A stretch of DNA of 64,000 bases from Chitinophagaceae bacterium. Its GTDB lineage: Bacteria; Bacteroidota; Bacteroidia; Chitinophagales; UBA10324. Made by a program: the position numbers and the translations under genes. The DNA lies in the NCBI GenBank assembly GCA_947474435.1, contig CANJII010000013.1, positions 1-64,000 on the forward strand. Direction: 5' to 3'. The notes beneath the pieces were generated by a model that was not told the DNA's origin, made no database searches, and was given only the letters and a program-made list of their open reading frames with translations. The first letter of the stretch is position 1, and every line of letters starts with the position of its first letter. Shown piece by piece: positions 60,737-64,000 of the stretch.

Positions 60737-62233
60737 TTAAAATTTTGCCGAGGCGGTTCCTCCGGCTGTAATGTTAATGAGTTGTTCTTTTGTATCGGTA
60801 GTTTTTTTCGACATTTTTGATCTGAAAACTATTTTGTAAGTGCCGGGCTGCAACGCTATTGTTTCCATTCCGCCGAATCCATTGAGTGAATAAATTTTTT
60901 GCCAGTTGGTACCGTTAAGCCAAAGAATTCCTCCATAACCCGGAACTGTTTTTTGTATGGATAATACTCCGGGAGTTGGAATTTCAATGGTTGTGGTTTT
61001 ACTCTGAGCGATGTCAATGTTGTTCAACCTTGTTCGGGGCAGCGTGAGAAATTCCAGATCATATTTTCCGCAAATTAATTTTTGAGTCGAATTTATTTCC
61101 TGCACACTTACTGTTCCATATTTATCACTTTGCTTTACTAGACATTTTATTTTGCTGTTGATGTTGTTGTTAATTGTTTTCCCTTGCAGTTTTATAAATA
61201 AAAATCCTTGCGGTGCTGGAACATTCACTTTATTAATACTCTTGGGTGCAAGTTCAATGTCTTTCAGTTCAACTGGTGGGGTTGTTTGCACCACTAAATT
61301 ATATGCACTTACAGGATCAAGATTTACAGTATCAGAAATTCCTTTGTAATTAAGTGTATGAGTATAGTTGTATCGGATAGCTCCGCTGCGGTTATCGTAA
61401 AAAGTCATGACAGCATCTGTCTCCGAAGCATTGCTATTTATATCAAGCAGATTAACCTGTATGAAAGTTGGATTGAGTGCTGCATTTAAAATTTGTTGCA
61501 TTGCATTTTTAAATCCTTGCGGGTCTTGCGCATTATAAAATGCACCCATGCATTGCAAATTAGCAACAATTGAATTATCAGCATTCAACCCAATGATGAA
61601 CGGTCGAAGGAACACTCCGTTTTTTTGTAACGCAAGCGAAACCGCACATGGATCAGTATCACAACTTTCAGCGCCATCAGTAATTAAGATTAAAATATTT
61701 CTTGTGTTAACATCTTTCGGAAAATCATTCGCTGCTTTTTCCATCGACATGCTGATTGGAGTAATTCCCATTGGCTCCAGATTTTTCAATGATTCTTTTA
61801 TGATACCTGCATTATTACCCCCAAATGGCACCAGCAATTTTGTATCGTAACAATCATTCAATGAAGCAATAGTTTGACTGCCGTACACACGCAATCCCAA
61901 TTCAATATTCGGTTTGCGTTTGAGTGTATCAATAATTTCTCCGAGAATTCTTTTCGCCACATCCATGCGCGGTTCATTTCCCCACGACACCATCATGCTT
62001 GATGAGGCATCAACTAAAAATAAAATTCTTGTGACTGGAGCGGCCGTTACAGTTTGAGCGGAGCTCTTCGACAAGCTCAGAGTGACAACTGCGAGTGAAA
62101 AAATAAAAGCGAAAAATGCGCTTCGCAGTTTCGGTTCGTGGGGAGACGGAACGAGGCAAAGACAAATGCTCTTCGACAAGCTCAAGGTGACAGCTGCAAT
62201 TGAATTAATAAAAATGAAAAAATTCGTTCTCAT
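60737..62233 (-). CDS. VWA domain-containing secreted protein
   Basis: MIDAS ILFLVDASSSMMVSWGNEPRMDVAK; ILILITDGAESCDTDPC; N-terminus contains two dispersed-repeat copies. Confidence 0.85.
   Translation of the reverse strand: MRTNFFIFINSIAAVTLSLSKSICLCLVPSPHEPKLRSAFFAFIFSLAVVTLSLSKSSAQTVTAAPVTRILFLVDASSSMMVSWGNEPRMDVAKRILGEIIDTLKRKPNIELGLRVYGSQTIASLNDCYDTKLLVPFGGNNAGIIKESLKNLEPMGITPISMSMEKAANDFPKDVNTRNILILITDGAESCDTDPCAVSLALQKNGVFLRPFIIGLNADNSIVANLQCMGAFYNAQDPQGFKNAMQQILNAALNPTFIQVNLLDINSNASETDAVMTFYDNRSGAIRYNYTHTLNYKGISDTVNLDPVSAYNLVVQTTPPVELKDIELAPKSINKVNVPAPQGFLFIKLQGKTINNNINSKIKCLVKQSDKYGTVSVQEINSTQKLICGKYDLEFLTLPRTRLNNIDIAQSKTTTIEIPTPGVLSIQKTVPGYGGILWLNGTNWQKIYSLNGFGGMETIALQPGTYKIVFRSKMSKKTTDTKEQLINITAGGTASAKF
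62063..62094. repeat. Dispersed short repeat, copy in VWA gene (proximal to mature protein)
   Basis: gctcttcgacaagctcagagtgacaactgcga; 28/32 identical to the copy at 62168-62199; encodes VTLSLSKS. Confidence 0.8.
62168..62199. repeat. Dispersed short repeat, N-terminal copy in VWA gene
   Basis: gctcttcgacaagctcaaggtgacagctgcaa; offset of exactly 105 nt (35 codons) from the other copy. Confidence 0.8.
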
Positions 62234-63582
62234 AGTTTCACCTGAATAGTTTTGTTTGATGAAACAGTAAATACTTTTTGCTGGGTAAGGTTGGCGCGCT
62301 TTCCTTTATCAGGACGGAAAATCAAAATGTATTCGCCTGGCTGCACCTGCAAACTCACATTTGTTTTCAGTGCATTGAAATCATAAACTTTTGTGAGTGC
62401 ATTATTTTCTTTTACAAATAAAGCTGCAACAACCAACTGCATTGGCTGAAGTGTAACAGTGCCCGGAACTAAAATATGAACTTCGGTTTCGGGTGACTGC
62501 TGCATGCGCACCCCGTATTTATATATTCTTGGAACAGTGAGAATTTCAAAATCATAATCACCGGCTAAATATTTTCTGGTAGAATTAAAATCCTGTACAT
62601 ATAAAATTTCTTCCGTGCCGACTTTTCGAACAATGCATTGAACAGGAGTGTATGAATTTGTTTGTCCGTCAATCACCAAATTCAATTTTCCCTGCGGCAC
62701 ATCCAATGCGATCATGTTGTGTTTTCCCGGAAGCAATTCAATATTATCTTTTCTTACCGGTGGGAAAGTGTGTACAACCAAATCGTATCTTCCTTTCGGG
62801 TCGAGTCGAAGTGTATCGGGAATTCCCTGTGCATCCAATGTGTGCACGAAATTGAAAAGCGTTTTGTGCGAGTAGTGGTCGAGGAAACTCATTTCCACAT
62901 TTGTTTCGTTCGGCATTCCGTAAGCATCTAATAAATTCACCTGCACCGTTGTTCGGTTCAAAGCTTGTTTTATAACTGCATTCAATACACCACCAAATTC
63001 ATTTTCATCTGCCACATCGTAATAAGTTCCGAGGCAGTTGAAGAATTTTTTCAGCGAATCAGTAATTCCTAACCCAACGATAAATGGTTTGAGTGCAATT
63101 TTTTTTTGTTGAAATAATTCAGCAAGGTCGCATGGATTTCCGCCGCAGGTTTCTATTCCATCTGTAATTAAAATAATAGAATTGTATGCATTTGAATCTT
63201 TCGGAAAATCATTCAATGATTGTTCGAGCGCATAGGTGATTGGTGTTTGGCCCTGAGGATTTATTCGGTTGAGTGCGAGTTTAATATTTGCCGAATTTTT
63301 TTTCGCGAATGGAACTTCGAGTTTCGTGTCTTTACAATTATTTTGCACCTTCGGATATTGATGCCCGACAACACGCAATGCAAATTCAACTTTCGGATTG
63401 GTGCGCTCCATACTATCAATAAACGAAACGAGAATATTTCCGGCTAATTCAAACTTCACTTGTTGCTGAAATTTTTGTTTCATGCTTCCGCTTCCATCGA
63501 GAACAATTAATACGCGGGAAGTTTGTGCGAAATTTTTTTCAGCACATAAAAAAATAATAACAAAAAGTAAAATTCTTTTCAG
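62230..63582 (-). CDS. VWA domain-containing secreted protein (paralogue of 60737..62233), extended upstream with apparent non-ATG start
   Basis: Track ORF starts at 63483, inside the MIDAS. The frame stays open upstream to TGA at 63622-63624 and reads (CTG)KRILLFVIIFLCAEKNFAQTSRVLIVLDGSGSMKQKF. Also IILITDGIETCGGNPCDLAE. Overlaps the next VWA gene by ATGA. Confidence 0.75.
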   Translation of the reverse strand: MKRILLFVIIFLCAEKNFAQTSRVLIVLDGSGSMKQKFQQQVKFELAGNILVSFIDSMERTNPKVEFALRVVGHQYPKVQNNCKDTKLEVPFAKKNSANIKLALNRINPQGQTPITYALEQSLNDFPKDSNAYNSIILITDGIETCGGNPCDLAELFQQKKIALKPFIVGLGITDSLKKFFNCLGTYYDVADENEFGGVLNAVIKQALNRTTVQVNLLDAYGMPNETNVEMSFLDHYSHKTLFNFVHTLDAQGIPDTLRLDPKGRYDLVVHTFPPVRKDNIELLPGKHNMIALDVPQGKLNLVIDGQTNSYTPVQCIVRKVGTEEILYVQDFNSTRKYLAGDYDFEILTVPRIYKYGVRMQQSPETEVHILVPGTVTLQPMQLVVAALFVKENNALTKVYDFNALKTNVSLQVQPGEYILIFRPDKGKRANLTQQKVFTVSSNKTIQVKL

Positions 63583-63639
63583 GTTTCGAAGGAGTTTATT
63601 TGAGAACGAAAAAAACCGAATTCAATTGTGAAATTATTT

Positions 63640-63701
63640 ACCGCAGAGGCGCCAAGACCCAGAGATAAATTATTTCCTCTGCGACTCTGCGCCTCTGCGG
63701 T
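63640..63701. repeat. Large inverted repeat of the CCGCAGAGGCGC type
   Basis: ACCGCAGAGGCGC (63640-63652)/GCGCCTCTGCGGT (63689-63701), perfect 13-bp arms, with inner CAGAG/CTCTG (63660-63664/63677-63681). Confidence 0.85.
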
Positions 63702-63710
63702 TAGTTATTT

Positions 63711-64000
63711 TTAGTAATCTCCCAAAGTAACAGGCAATTGCTCCAGCGCTTTTGCCAGTTGCGCATCATTCGGTGCAATACCGTGCCATTCGTGACTGCC
63801 CATCATAAAGTCAACACCAAATCCCATAATTGTTTTCATCAATACAACGGTTGGTTTGCCTTTTCCGGTTATTGATTTTGCTTCTTGCATGGTGCTTAAA
63901 ATTTCTTCCATCACATTGCCGTTTATCTGCAACACCTGCCAGCCGAATGATTCGAACTTTGCTTTCAAATCTAAGTTCGCCATTACTTTTTCTGTAGGTC
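63711..64000 (-). CDS. Transketolase N-terminal subunit, C-terminal part (runs off the right edge)
   Basis: ...PTEKVMANLDLKAKFESFGWQVLQINGN...GKPTVVLMKTIMGFGVDFMMGSHEWHGIAPNDAQ; the frame continues open to the window end beyond the track start at 63983. Confidence 0.9.
   Translation of the reverse strand, partial: PTEKVMANLDLKAKFESFGWQVLQINGNVMEEILSTMQEAKSITGKGKPTVVLMKTIMGFGVDFMMGSHEWHGIAPNDAQLAKALEQLPVTLGDY

Noticed and set aside
1-64000. Search for an intact defence island, prophage or biosynthetic cluster
   Set aside because: No restriction, toxin-antitoxin, CRISPR-cas, integrase, phage structural or NRPS/PKS motifs were recognised; only an ORF6N fragment and short repeats hint at mobile activity.

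Overview
AT-rich Bacteroidota chromosomal window, probably from a Chitinophagales/Sphingobacteriales-like lineage (inferred from type IX secretion C-terminal domains, LytS/LytTR pairs and TAnnTTTG-like promoters). It is densely coding on both strands. Contents include: housekeeping genes (uvrA, icd, hutU, ctaA/COX15-like heme A synthase, bcp, a cysC-cysD-cysN sulfate-activation cluster, a split transketolase); one tRNA-Phe(GAA); and an ECF-type sigma factor with a small downstream gene. About eleven large secreted proteins carry type A or type B type IX secretion (T9SS) sorting domains. No CRISPR array, rRNA, prophage or intact transposon was recognised. The observations most worth a second look are: (1) short dispersed palindromic or semi-palindromic repeats, some in frame inside coding sequence (VWA-protein signal region, CtaA-like loop) and others intergenic; (2) a VWA gene whose called ATG lies inside its MIDAS motif, where the true N-terminus appears to use a non-ATG (CTG) start; (3) a split transketolase whose two halves are separated by a coupled VWA gene pair; (4) an adhesin-like protein with 11 Ig-like repeats that seem to be arranged as three-unit higher-order repeats; (5) tandem secreted heme-motif/copper-monooxygenase-like proteins; (6) a decayed T9SS C-terminal domain fragment at the left edge. 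All family calls were made by eye from the translated sequence; no database search was run.
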